DNA of 45,541 nt, from contig JAGCNO010000026.1 of the NCBI GenBank assembly GCA_017645905.1, forward strand, positions 1 to 45,541. The letters run 5' to 3'. Under the pieces are notes generated by a model. The model made no database searches. It worked only from the letters and a program-made list of their open reading frames with translations, and was not told where the DNA came from. The position numbers and the translations under genes are program-made. This document shows, piece by piece, positions 27,101 through 33,784 of this stretch (positions within the stretch are counted from its first letter, which is position 1; each line of letters starts with the position of its first letter). The DNA comes from Prevotella sp. GTDB taxonomy: Bacteria > Bacteroidota > Bacteroidia > Bacteroidales > Bacteroidaceae.

Positions 27101-27816
27101 TAGACATCGAGGATGCTGCCGCGCAGGGCGAACTGTCCCGGCTCGTAGACGTAGTCCACCTCGCGGAAGCCGAAGTCACGCAGCGTCTCGCAGACCTGGC
27201 CCACATTAACCGTCTCGCCCACATCGAGCGACAGCGTCCGGTCGTCGAGGCTCTTGCGAGTTACCACCTGCTCGGCGATAGCCTCTGGGTAAGAGACGAT
27301 GAATAAGGGACCCTCCCCCGACCCCTTCCTTGAGGGAGGGGAGCAGTCACCTTTATCGTCGGAAGAGGTATATACTCCCCTCCCTTCAGGGAGGGGCTGG
27401 GAGGAGGGTCTTAGCCTTGTCAGCACCTCTGTGCGTAGTATCTCGCTGGCCGGATCTTTCTGCCCGTACTTAATGGCCCGGCGGTAACTGCTGGGAAAGA
27501 AGAGCACGTCCTTGTCGCCCATCACCTGGCAGAGGTCATGGTAGAAATAGCCGGCATCTTCGGCATCTTGCAGGATGAAGAGCAGCGTCTGTCCCTGCAG
27601 GCAGGCACGTTTACTCTCCCCCACCCTATAGGCCAGTCCGCTGAAGACCATCGGCGCACTGGAGGCCAGCAACCCTTCAAGGCGGATGGTCTTTAGCTGT
27701 TGGCGGGGATTTGTAATCCGTTGGCGGGGATTTGTAATCCCCGCCTCAAGTGCCTTTGCCAGTGCTGCCACCTGTGGCAGCCGGGCGTATTTCTCCTGCA
27801 GTTTTTGTATGTGCAT
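24178..27816 (-). CDS. mfd: Transcription-repair coupling factor Mfd with repeat insertions
   Basis: Mfd releases RNA polymerase stalled at DNA lesions and recruits UvrA. The helicase core has GDVGFGKTEVAVRAA (Walker A), DEEQKFGV (Walker B) and QMRGRVGRG (motif VI); upstream are the UvrB-like and RNA polymerase-interacting regions (DFIVHVDHGVGKFGG). At 1212 residues it is longer than usual. The excess matches five repeat-derived segments: about residues 25-39 (RITNPRQ twice), 135-170 (PSSQPLPEGRG... PPSRKGSGEG), 372-382 (YHLSLITYHF), 514-526 (SNSQQPTADSQQ) and 1012-1065 (SPTPNPSRRGEG... TPLPSAGGVGGGAGW). All stay in frame and avoid the ATPase motifs. It begins 2 bp after the dockerin-like gene. 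Confidence 0.97.
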   Translation of the reverse strand: MHIQKLQEKYARLPQVAALAKALEAGITNPRQRITNPRQQLKTIRLEGLLASSAPMVFSGLAYRVGESKRACLQGQTLLFILQDAEDAGYFYHDLCQVMGDKDVLFFPSSYRRAIKYGQKDPASEILRTEVLTRLRPSSQPLPEGRGVYTSSDDKGDCSPPSRKGSGEGPLFIVSYPEAIAEQVVTRKSLDDRTLSLDVGETVNVGQVCETLRDFGFREVDYVYEPGQFALRGSILDVYSFSCEYPFRVDFFGNDIDSIRTFDVENQLSRERRDHIDIVPELTMAEEKESLFKFLPPQTVLVAKDFGFVRDSVERAWQEGFSSQALTERLENATEVEEFQIRQEMQRDNQIISGAKFETDSERFRKIVLGNQTYHLSLITYHFNTSPQPLFHKNFDLLTQTLEDYLLKGYKLFVLADSQKQIERLKDILAEKSGLTFEGVDRTLHEGFVDHDLRCCFFTDHQIFDRFHKYNLKSDKARGGKMALTLKEIQQFELGDFIVHVDHGVGKFGGLVRMPISNSQQPTADSQQYQEMIKIIYQRGDAIYVSIHSLYKVSKYKAQDGGQPPRLSTLGTGAWERLKERTKKHIKDIARDLIKLYAARRHQKGFAYSHDTYLQQELEASFLYEDTPDQLKATQDVKADMEKAIPMDRLVCGDVGFGKTEVAVRAAFKAAADGKQTAVLVPTTVLAYQHFRTFSSRLKDMPVRVDYLSRARSQKQTTAILKDLEEGKIDILIGTHKLISKTVKFKDLGLLIIDEEQKFGVSTKEKLRQMKTNVDTLTMSATPIPRTLQFSLVGARDLSVIQTPPPNRYPIQTEIHTFSAEIIADAINFEMSRNGQVFFVNNRINNLRELKDLILKYVPDCRVAIGHGQMNPEELEKIVLDFSNYDYDVLLSTTIVENGIDIPNANTIIINSAHNFGLSDLHQMRGRVGRGNRKAFCYLLAPPLSALPPDARRRLEALENFSDLGSGINIAMQDLDIRGAGNLLGAEQSGFISDLGYETYQKILNEAMAELRNESPTSPTPNPSRRGEGSIYSQTQKTNNGRAKEVTTPLPSAGGVGGGAGWAFVSDCTLESDLEMYFPDQYVPSDSERMLLYRELDNTRDDHELEAYRQRLIDRFGKMPKQAEELLHVVALRRLGKQLGCEKILLKQGRMFLYFVSNMNSPYYQSDIFGHIIDYATQNVKRCNLREQNGKRSMVITEVPTVGEAVAVLKKM
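24622..24780. repeat. Perfect 55-bp inverted repeat inside mfd (BIME-like pair)
   Basis: The arms 24622-24676 and 24726-24780 are exact reverse complements, with a 49-bp spacer. Each arm also contains its own hairpin (CCCCTCCC, short loop, GGGGAGGGG). The element is translated in frame as about 53 residues of mfd. Confidence 0.95.
26240..26274. repeat. 7-bp-period tract in mfd (CTGTTGG)
   Basis: CTGTCGG, three CTGTTGG and ATATTGG, contiguous. Encodes SNSQQPTADSQQ on the minus strand within mfd. Confidence 0.9.
26671..26698. repeat. 7-bp-period tract in mfd (GTGATAA)
   Basis: Four exact GTGATAA copies. On the minus strand, in frame with mfd, they encode YHLSLITYH. Confidence 0.95.
27308..27412. 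repeat. Imperfect inverted-repeat pair inside mfd
   Basis: The arms share GACCCTCC...CCCC and GGGAGGGGAG and are reverse complements with several mismatches. Same family as 24622-24780 and 36760-36869, and more diverged. Translated in frame. Confidence 0.85.
27699..27745. repeat. Two 21-bp direct repeats and a palindrome in mfd
   Basis: A 21-bp unit (GTTGGCGGGGA then TTTGTAATCC) occurs twice in tandem, and the second copy completes the palindrome GGCGGGGATT-TGT-AATCCCCGCC (27723-27745). It encodes RITNPRQ twice. Related GGGGATT...AATCCCC palindromes lie in the helicase gene. Confidence 0.9.
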
Positions 27817-27818
27817 CG

Positions 27819-29867
27819 TTAGTTGGAGGCCATAACGGTGATGACTTCAGCAATGTCGGCCACGTCAACGGCATGGTCGCCGTTCACGTCGGCATGGGAA
27901 TTAACCACGCTGCCAGCCATAACGCTGATAATCTCTGCAATGTCAGCCACATCGATGGCACCATCGCCATTCACGTCACCCTTCTTCACCGGGCTAAGCT
28001 CAATGGTGACACCTGTCGTTATCACATTGCCGCTGGCATCGACTATTGCACCGTCCTTCACCTGTGCCCCGGCAGGACTGCTGATGCAGCAGCCGGCCAG
28101 CGTGATACCACCAGTGAACCCGGAAATCTCGTTGGCCTTAAGCCTTGAGAATATTACATTGAGTTTTGAGTTGTCTTCATCTCCAGCCACCCACTCAGCT
28201 ACCTCTACATCGGCATCTATCAAGGTCAATGGCTCTGAACTGGCCAGACCTCCTTCCGTTAGCTTGAGCTTCCCCGGCCCGGTGATGGTCAGCGGACATC
28301 CAGAGTAGGCCCAGATACCGTTGCCACTTGTCAACGACACATTGTTCTTCACGCGGAGGGTAGTTTCGTGCTCGCAATAGAACCCCAGATCTCTGTCCGT
28401 GCTCTTCTTCATAGTGAGCGTGCTGGTCTCGGGGTCGTAGCTGAAGGCTCCGTCGCCTGTGGGGTCATCCTGATTGTCGCTGGTCACCTCATCGGCACCG
28501 ATGTAAATTTCGTAACGGTACAAATCGTAGGGCTTAATGACGGCCATGCCCCTGTGGGCTTCGCCATCGTAGGTGATGCTTCCACTCTTTGTCTTGTCGA
28601 ACCCGAACAGCTCGCCCTTCAGGCTGCCGGCATCCTGAAATCTGCAATTCAGCAGGTTAAATCCCGATATCTGGTCGGTGGTATAAGTAGGCGAATAGAG
28701 CTGTAGCGATGAATGTATGACGTTGACAATCTCCGTCTTCATCCACTGTTCGCCCTTGATGGCCGGCCCTCCCACGGTCTGAAAGGTGACATTGGTCTCA
28801 TAGATGTTCACGATGGTTCTGTCAAACATCTTGAGAGCGGACTGGTCGTCGGATACCACTGTCAGGTTTCCGTCGCCCGAGATAGTGACGAGTCCGCCGT
28901 TGAACATTATGCCCTCGTTCGTACACCATATCTCGCACGCGCCATTCACCACGATGTTCAGCAGGTCGCCAAAGGGAGGTGTCGATGAGGGGTCGTAGTT
29001 GGTGATGCCATAGTCCGTCATCAAGATTTGTGCATCGTTCAGGGTCAGCGTCTTTGAATAGGGGTTGTACGATGCCGTGCCTTTGTCGATGGGGATGTTG
29101 TTGATGTCGGCTCCGTCTTCTCCGCCCACCTGCTTGCCTTCTACCCACAGTTTGCTGTTAGATGCAGCCCAGTCCTTCTCGGCTATGTAGGCAACGTCTG
29201 CATCATTACCATACTTGTCGGTCAACGTCCGTTGCGTAGAGTCATAGTACCCTTTCTCGGGCACAAGTATTTTCAGACCGTCGTTCAGCACCAGGTTGTC
29301 AAACCCGTATATAGGGGCGTATATCTCCGTTTCTTCCCCGCTGACTGTCAGCGTCTTACCTTTTCCATAATACGTGTCATTGCAAACGACTTTGGCCGTC
29401 ACCTTGCAGCCGCCGCTGATATTGAGGTCTGCGCCGTACATCCTTATGGGATAGTTCATCAGCAGCGTACCGTCGCCGATAATGTTTGTAGTTACCCACG
29501 ACAAGATGCCATTATACTGGACATTGTCATCTTGCGCGACGTTGATGATGTTCTTACCTTCGAGCACGATGGTCAGGTCATCGCCCATGAACCTCTTATA
29601 ACTGTTATTCATTTCTATGCCGTCTTCGTTGATGGCATTGATGATAGCGTCGTGCAACACGAGCACCCTCTCCGATGGGAGGAACCACACTTGGCCGGAG
29701 CTAATGGCCGGGCCGGTGATGTTGTTGTAGTTCTCTTCGGTCACATAGATGCCGCCCACTTTAAGGTAATAATCCTGCGCCATAATGGAAGTGGGCACCA
29801 ACACCAAACACCAAACACTAAACACCAAAGACATCAGTCTGTGGCTGAAAGAAGTAAAATGTTTCAT
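27819..29867 (-). CDS. Secreted dockerin-like protein with repeated beta modules
   Basis: A signal peptide ends near TSIMAQ. Three similar modules follow, each starting with a Y/L-x-V-x-G strand and a GxxSYxPxxxTLTLxDA-like stretch: about residues 33-80 (YYLKVGGIYVTEENYN), 236-282 (SKLWVEGKQVGGEDG, ASYNPYSKTLTLNDAQI) and 450-490 (YRYEIYIGADEVTSDN, FSYDPETSTLTM). The rest is beta-rich and may form a solenoid. The C-terminus is a dockerin-like pair (GDVNGDGAIDVADIAEIISV, then ADVNGDHAVDVADIAEV). No catalytic motif is recognised; carbohydrate binding is a guess. The hydrophobic core of the signal peptide is encoded by a 7-bp-period repeat. First gene of a likely operon with mfd and GH31. Confidence 0.82.
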   Translation of the reverse strand: MKHFTSFSHRLMSLVFSVWCLVLVPTSIMAQDYYLKVGGIYVTEENYNNITGPAISSGQVWFLPSERVLVLHDAIINAINEDGIEMNNSYKRFMGDDLTIVLEGKNIINVAQDDNVQYNGILSWVTTNIIGDGTLLMNYPIRMYGADLNISGGCKVTAKVVCNDTYYGKGKTLTVSGEETEIYAPIYGFDNLVLNDGLKILVPEKGYYDSTQRTLTDKYGNDADVAYIAEKDWAASNSKLWVEGKQVGGEDGADINNIPIDKGTASYNPYSKTLTLNDAQILMTDYGITNYDPSSTPPFGDLLNIVVNGACEIWCTNEGIMFNGGLVTISGDGNLTVVSDDQSALKMFDRTIVNIYETNVTFQTVGGPAIKGEQWMKTEIVNVIHSSLQLYSPTYTTDQISGFNLLNCRFQDAGSLKGELFGFDKTKSGSITYDGEAHRGMAVIKPYDLYRYEIYIGADEVTSDNQDDPTGDGAFSYDPETSTLTMKKSTDRDLGFYCEHETTLRVKNNVSLTSGNGIWAYSGCPLTITGPGKLKLTEGGLASSEPLTLIDADVEVAEWVAGDEDNSKLNVIFSRLKANEISGFTGGITLAGCCISSPAGAQVKDGAIVDASGNVITTGVTIELSPVKKGDVNGDGAIDVADIAEIISVMAGSVVNSHADVNGDHAVDVADIAEVITVMASN
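29796..29829. repeat. 7-bp-period tract (CACCAAA) in a signal-peptide coding region
   Basis: CACCAA, CACCAAA, CACCAAA, CACTAAA, CACCAAA. On the minus strand it encodes SLVFSVWCLVLV, the hydrophobic core of the signal peptide. Confidence 0.9.
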
Positions 29868-29929
29868 AGATTAAAATTTTTAGGGTTGTTTATTATACTG
29901 TTTCAGGTTGCTATGTCGCAATTCGTGGG

Positions 29930-29937
29930 CAAAGTTA
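29930..29937 (-). promoter_or_regulatory. -7 element of the dockerin-mfd-GH31 operon
   Basis: On the minus strand TAACTTTG, 63 bp before the start codon. The 390-bp gap between this gene and the GT2 gene holds this element, array E, a GT2 promoter and a short 7-bp-period tract. Confidence 0.6.
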
Positions 29938-30002
29938 CAAATAAAAGCTGTAACCGCCAAGCGTTTCACCAAGTTTTCGACCTGTAAGGTTGATTATTAG
30001 TA

Positions 30003-30093
30003 GAGATTGCTACGTTCTATCTGGGAGATTGCTACGTTCTATCTGGGAGATTAATACGTTCAATCTGAGAGATTGCTACGACCTTTCTGGGAG
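30003..30093 (-). repeat. 22-bp tandem array E (second sequence family, four units)
   Basis: Units start at 30003, 30025, 30047 and 30069. The first two are identical, beginning GAGATTGCTACG and ending ATCTGG; the others differ at a few positions. The reverse complement (AGATAGAACG...ATCTC) aligns with the arrays A-D unit (AGAAAGAACG...TTCTC) at about 14 of 20 positions. It lies between two divergent promoters. Confidence 0.93.
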
Positions 30094-30177
30094 TAAATGC
30101 CGGTTATTCCCGTTCACGCCGCACGCCGTGAGTAGTTAAATGGAGTTAAAGGTGTGGGCGTTTCCACAAATAATAAC

Positions 30178-30185
30178 TACCTTTG
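30178..30185 (+). promoter_or_regulatory. GT2 gene -7 element
   Basis: TACCTTTG, 72 bp before the chosen start. The leader would include the 7-bp-period tract at 30224-30251. Confidence 0.65.
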
Positions 30186-30223
30186 CAGCGTATTATGGAT
30201 GGGAACGTCCCCGTCTGCCACCT

Positions 30224-30251
30224 AACAACCAATAACCAACACCCACCACTT
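30224..30251. repeat. 7-bp-period tract upstream of the GT2 gene
   Basis: AACAACC, AATAACC, AACACCC, ACCACTT: four loosely related heptamers ending 6 bp before the start codon. Confidence 0.6.
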
Positions 30252-30257
30252 AGAAGT

Positions 30258-30998
30258 ATGAATAGCGACAGCATCGTCATCATCCCAACCTACAACGAGA
30301 AGGAGAACATCGAGAAGATTATCCGGGCCGTCTTTGGTTTGGAGAAGTGTTTCCACATTCTTGTCATTGACGACGGCTCGCCCGACGGCACTGCCGCCAT
30401 CGTAAAGGGACTGATGGCCAGCGAGTTCGCCGACCGCCTGTTCATTGTGGAACGCTCCGGCAAGCTGGGCCTCGGCACGGCCTATATCGCAGGATTCCGT
30501 TGGGCGCTGGAACGCGACTATGACTACATCTTCGAGATGGATGCCGACTTCAGCCACGACCCCAACGACCTGCCGCGGCTCTACAGTGCCTGCCACGACG
30601 AGGGCTACGACCTGGCCATCGGAAGCCGCTACGTCAGCGGCGTGAACGTGGTGAACTGGCCCATCGGGCGCGTGCTCATGAGCTATTTCGCATCGAAATA
30701 TGTCAAGCTGGTGACGGGATTCCACATCCACGACACCACGGCGGGGTTCAAGTGCTACCGCCGCCGACTGCTCGAGACCATCGAGCTGGACAAGGTGCGC
30801 TTCAAGGGCTACGGTTTCCAGATAGAGATGAAGTTCACCGCCTGGAAAGTGGGAGCCCGCATCAAGGAGGTGCCCGTTGTCTTCGTCAACCGCCGCGAGG
30901 GCACCAGCAAGATGTCGGGCGGCATCTTCGGAGAGGCGTTCCTCGGCGTCATGCGCCTACGTTGGGACGGATGGACGCGCAAATATCCCAAATTGTAA
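30258..30998 (+). CDS. GT2 polyprenol-phosphate mannosyltransferase-like protein
   Basis: GT-A fold glycosyltransferase with VIIPTYNEKENI, VIDDGSPDGT, the metal-binding MDADFSHDP and GSRYVSG, all typical of dolichol/polyprenol-phosphate mannose synthases (DPM1 class). It would move a sugar, probably mannose, from GDP-mannose to a lipid carrier at the inner membrane face. The start was placed at 30258 because MNSDSIVIIPTYNE begins directly with the fold; an upstream in-frame ATG at 30183 is within the promoter. There are no C-terminal membrane segments (246 residues), so it is the soluble type. Confidence 0.92.
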   Translation: MNSDSIVIIPTYNEKENIEKIIRAVFGLEKCFHILVIDDGSPDGTAAIVKGLMASEFADRLFIVERSGKLGLGTAYIAGFRWALERDYDYIFEMDADFSHDPNDLPRLYSACHDEGYDLAIGSRYVSGVNVVNWPIGRVLMSYFASKYVKLVTGFHIHDTTAGFKCYRRRLLETIELDKVRFKGYGFQIEMKFTAWKVGARIKEVPVVFVNRREGTSKMSGGIFGEAFLGVMRLRWDGWTRKYPKL

Positions 30999-31000
30999 GA

Positions 31001-31068
31001 GAGGTGAGGGGTGGGAGGAATGTTCTGCCACGAAGGTAACCTCTCACTCCTCACTCCCCAACTCCTTA
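31001..31068. repeat. Inverted 7-bp-period tracts between GT2 and nadC
   Basis: GAGGTGAGGGGTGGGAGG at 31001-31018 faces CTCTCAC, TCCTCAC, TCCCCAA and CTCCTTA at 31041-31068. The two sides are partly complementary and could form a bidirectional hairpin between these convergent genes. The right side runs into the nadC stop codon. Confidence 0.65.
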
Positions 31069-31920
31069 ACAAGCCTTGAAGCTCATGTCAAGGCCTTTCA
31101 CGCTGTGGGTCAATGCGCCCACGGAGATGAAGTCCACGCCCTGCTCGGCATAGTCGCGGATGGTGTCGAAGGTGATGCCGCCGCTGGACTCTGTCTCGTA
31201 ACGGTGGCCGATCAGCTTCACGGCCTTACCCGTGTCGGCAACGGAGAAGTTGTCGAGCATGATGCGGTCTACACCACCGTGGTCGAGCACCTGCTGCAGC
31301 TCGTCGAAGTTTCTGACCTCAATCTCAATCTTCAGGTTCTTGCCCTTCTCCTCTAAGTACTTGTGGCAGCGGTCGATGGCATTGGTGATGCCGCCGGCAA
31401 AGTCCACGTGGTTGTCCTTGAGCAGGATCATATCGAAGAGCCCGATGCGGTGGTTCGTTCCGCCTCCAATCTTCACGGCCGCCTTCTCCAGCATGCGCAT
31501 GCCAGGCGTGGTCTTGCGGGTGTCGAGCACTCGGGTGCCGGTGCCCTTCAGGCGCTCCACGTAGCGGGCTGTCATGGTGGCGATGCCGCTCATGCGCTGC
31601 ATGATGTTCAGCATCAGGCGCTCCGTCTGAAGCAGCGAGCGCACGCGGCCGGTGACAATCATAGCCACATCGCCGGGCTTTACGTGAGTGCCGTCGCCCA
31701 TGAGCACCTCGACCTGCATCTCGGGGTCGAAGCGGCGGAACACTTCTTTGGCCACCTCCACGCCGGCCAGGATGCCCTCTTCCTTGATTAACAGCCGCGA
31801 CCGGCCCATCGCATCTTCGGGGATGCAGCACAGGGTGGTGTGGTCGCCATCGCCGATGTCCTCGGCAAACGACAGGTCGATGAGCCTGTCTGTCAGTTGT
31901 CTGATTTCTTCCTCTTTCAT
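31066..31920 (-). CDS. nadC: Nicotinate-nucleotide pyrophosphorylase (carboxylating)
   Basis: Makes nicotinate mononucleotide, CO2 and pyrophosphate from quinolinate and PRPP in de novo NAD synthesis. Family features: EDIGDGDHTT near the N-terminus, RVLDTRKTTPGMRMLEKAAV, KIGGGTNHRIGLFDMILLKD and VDFISVGALTHSVKGLD. The 284-residue length is normal. nadA and nadB are not in the window. A good promoter lies about 200 bp upstream, placing array C inside the leader. Confidence 0.97.
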   Translation of the reverse strand: MKEEEIRQLTDRLIDLSFAEDIGDGDHTTLCCIPEDAMGRSRLLIKEEGILAGVEVAKEVFRRFDPEMQVEVLMGDGTHVKPGDVAMIVTGRVRSLLQTERLMLNIMQRMSGIATMTARYVERLKGTGTRVLDTRKTTPGMRMLEKAAVKIGGGTNHRIGLFDMILLKDNHVDFAGGITNAIDRCHKYLEEKGKNLKIEIEVRNFDELQQVLDHGGVDRIMLDNFSVADTGKAVKLIGHRYETESSGGITFDTIRDYAEQGVDFISVGALTHSVKGLDMSFKAC

Positions 31921-31986
31921 AGTTCGCTTTATACTTAACGGTTCATACTGTTATACGTCTACATCCGTCCCAAAAAGAGGCCTCGG

Positions 31987-32074
31987 AGAAAGAACGGCTT
32001 TTTCCCATGGAAAGAACGGCTTATTCGATTCGAAAGAACGGCTTATTCTCATGGAAAGAACGGCTTATTCTCAG
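31987..32074 (+). repeat. 22-bp tandem array C (four units)
   Basis: Units start at 31987, 32009, 32031 and 32053, each with GAAAGAACGGC. Boundaries read TTCCCATGGAA, TTCGATTCGAA and TTCTCATGGAA. The array lies between nadC and the flotillin gene, within the predicted nadC leader. Confidence 0.95.
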
Positions 32075-32118
32075 AGCCTGGTTTTCAAGGGCTTTTCAGA
32101 GATTGCGTTTTGTGACTG

Positions 32119-32149
32119 CAAATATAAGGTTTTTACCCGAAATGGCAAA
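32119..32149 (-). promoter_or_regulatory. nadC promoter
   Basis: On the minus strand TATATTTG (32119-32126) follows TTTG (32146-32149) by 19 bases. The leader to the nadC ATG is about 190 nt and contains array C. Confidence 0.75.
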
Positions 32150-32241
32150 ATAATTCGCCAAAAAATTCTTATAACCATGCACTATGAGCCATACACTATG
32201 TTAAACACTGTAAATGTCTTGGCCAGGTCTAAGAAAATCCG

Positions 32242-32249
32242 TACATTTG
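32242..32249 (+). promoter_or_regulatory. Flotillin-obgE -7 element
   Basis: TACATTTG, 38 bp before the start, preceded by TTGG 19 bases upstream. The 367-bp gap between nadC and this gene holds array C and the two divergent promoters. Confidence 0.65.
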
Positions 32250-32287
32250 CTTTCTGATTCATGTATAACCATTAAAAAACCATCACC

Positions 32288-33778
32288 ATGATTGATCCAA
32301 TGTATCTCTACATCGCAGCGGGTGTCATCCTGCTGTTCGTATTCATCTTCATCTCTTACGTGAAGGCTCCGCCCTCGTTTGCCTACATCATCTCCGGCCT
32401 GTCTAAGGAGCCACGCGTGCTCATCGGCTCCGGCGGATTCCGCATCCCGTTCTTCGAGCGTATGGACCGCGTCTACTTAGGACAAATCACCGTCGACATC
32501 AAGACGGAGGAGAGCGTCCCCACGAACGACTTCATCAACGTCGACGTCGATGCAGTGGCCAAGATTCGCGTCACGCCCAACAACGAGGGTACGCGTCTGG
32601 CTGCGAAGAACTTCCTGAACATGACGCCCGACCAGATAGCCAACCAGCTGCAGGACTCGCTGCAGGGTAACATGCGTGAGATTATCGGTACGCTCGACCT
32701 GCGCTCGCTCAACACCGACCGCGACGGTTTCTCCGACCAGGTGATGCAAAAAGCACAGCCCGACATGGCCAAGCTGGGCATAGAGATTATCTCGTGTAAC
32801 ATCCAGAACGTGACCGACCGCGAGGGACTCATCAAAGACCTCGGTGCCGACAATACAGCCAAGATTAAGAAAGACGCTGCCATCAATCGTGCTGTGGCCG
32901 AGCGTGACGTAAAGATTGAGGTGTCGAAGGCCGACAAGGACAGTAACGATGCCCGCGTCGATGCCGACACCGCCATCGCCGTGAAGAACAATGAGCTGGC
33001 CCTGCGCCGAGCAGCCCTGAAAAAGGAGGCCGACACCGCTCAGGCCGATGCCGATGCTGCCTACGCCATCCAGCAGCAGGAACAGCAGAAGACCATCAAC
33101 GTCAAGACCGTCGAGGCCGAGATTGAGAAGACGAAGCGCGAGCAGATTCTTTCAAAGGAGCAGATTGAAATCAAGCAGAACCAGCTGGCCGCCGAGATTG
33201 AGAAAAAGGCCGATGCCGACAAATATAAAGTGGAACGCGATGCTGCCGCCGACCTGGAACAGCGCAAGCGCGTAGCCGAGGCTCAGAAGTACGAGGCCGA
33301 GCAGCGTGCATTGGCACAGAACGCCGAGTCAGATGCCGTACGCTACCGTTTGGAGCAGGAGGCCATCGGTATCAAGGCCAAGGGTGAAGCCGAGGCTTAC
33401 GCCATCCAGAAGAAAGGTGAGGCCGAGGCTCTCGCTATGGACAAGAAGGCCGAAGCTTACAAGAAGTACAACAACGCCGCCGTGATGCAAATGATGATTG
33501 AGGTGCTGCCGCAGGTCGTTGAGAACGTGGCCAAGCCCATCGCCTCCATCAAGGACGTACACGTCTACAGCGGCGGACAGGACACCGGCGCCGGCGTGGC
33601 CTCGATGAGCGGCGGCGTGCCCGTAGCCATCAAGCAGGCCTTCGACGTGCTGAAATCAGCCACCGGCGTAGATATGGCCGACATCATGCGTGCAGGAACC
33701 ATCGATGCCAAGGTGACCCGTAACGTCAACCTTAACGACCAGGCACGCGATGCCGTGGACAATATTCTCGGTAAATAA
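32288..33778 (+). CDS. Flotillin-family (SPFH) membrane protein
   Basis: One N-terminal membrane segment (MYLYIAAGVILLFVFIFISYV), then an SPFH domain (about residues 30-200) and a long Ala/Glu/Lys coiled-coil region (about 205-400, with repeated KGEAEA motifs) and a Gly-rich tail, as in flotillins FloT/YqiK. These form ring-like membrane scaffolds. The NfeD partner that often neighbours flotillin genes is absent here. obgE follows after 6 bp, so the two are probably co-transcribed. Confidence 0.93.
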   Translation: MIDPMYLYIAAGVILLFVFIFISYVKAPPSFAYIISGLSKEPRVLIGSGGFRIPFFERMDRVYLGQITVDIKTEESVPTNDFINVDVDAVAKIRVTPNNEGTRLAAKNFLNMTPDQIANQLQDSLQGNMREIIGTLDLRSLNTDRDGFSDQVMQKAQPDMAKLGIEIISCNIQNVTDREGLIKDLGADNTAKIKKDAAINRAVAERDVKIEVSKADKDSNDARVDADTAIAVKNNELALRRAALKKEADTAQADADAAYAIQQQEQQKTINVKTVEAEIEKTKREQILSKEQIEIKQNQLAAEIEKKADADKYKVERDAAADLEQRKRVAEAQKYEAEQRALAQNAESDAVRYRLEQEAIGIKAKGEAEAYAIQKKGEAEALAMDKKAEAYKKYNNAAVMQMMIEVLPQVVENVAKPIASIKDVHVYSGGQDTGAGVASMSGGVPVAIKQAFDVLKSATGVDMADIMRAGTIDAKVTRNVNLNDQARDAVDNILGK

Positions 33779-33784
33779 TTTGTT

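Noticed and set aside
32160-32215. CACTATG repeats upstream of the flotillin gene
   Set aside because: Only two copies 14-15 bp apart; too few and too loose to call a heptamer tract.
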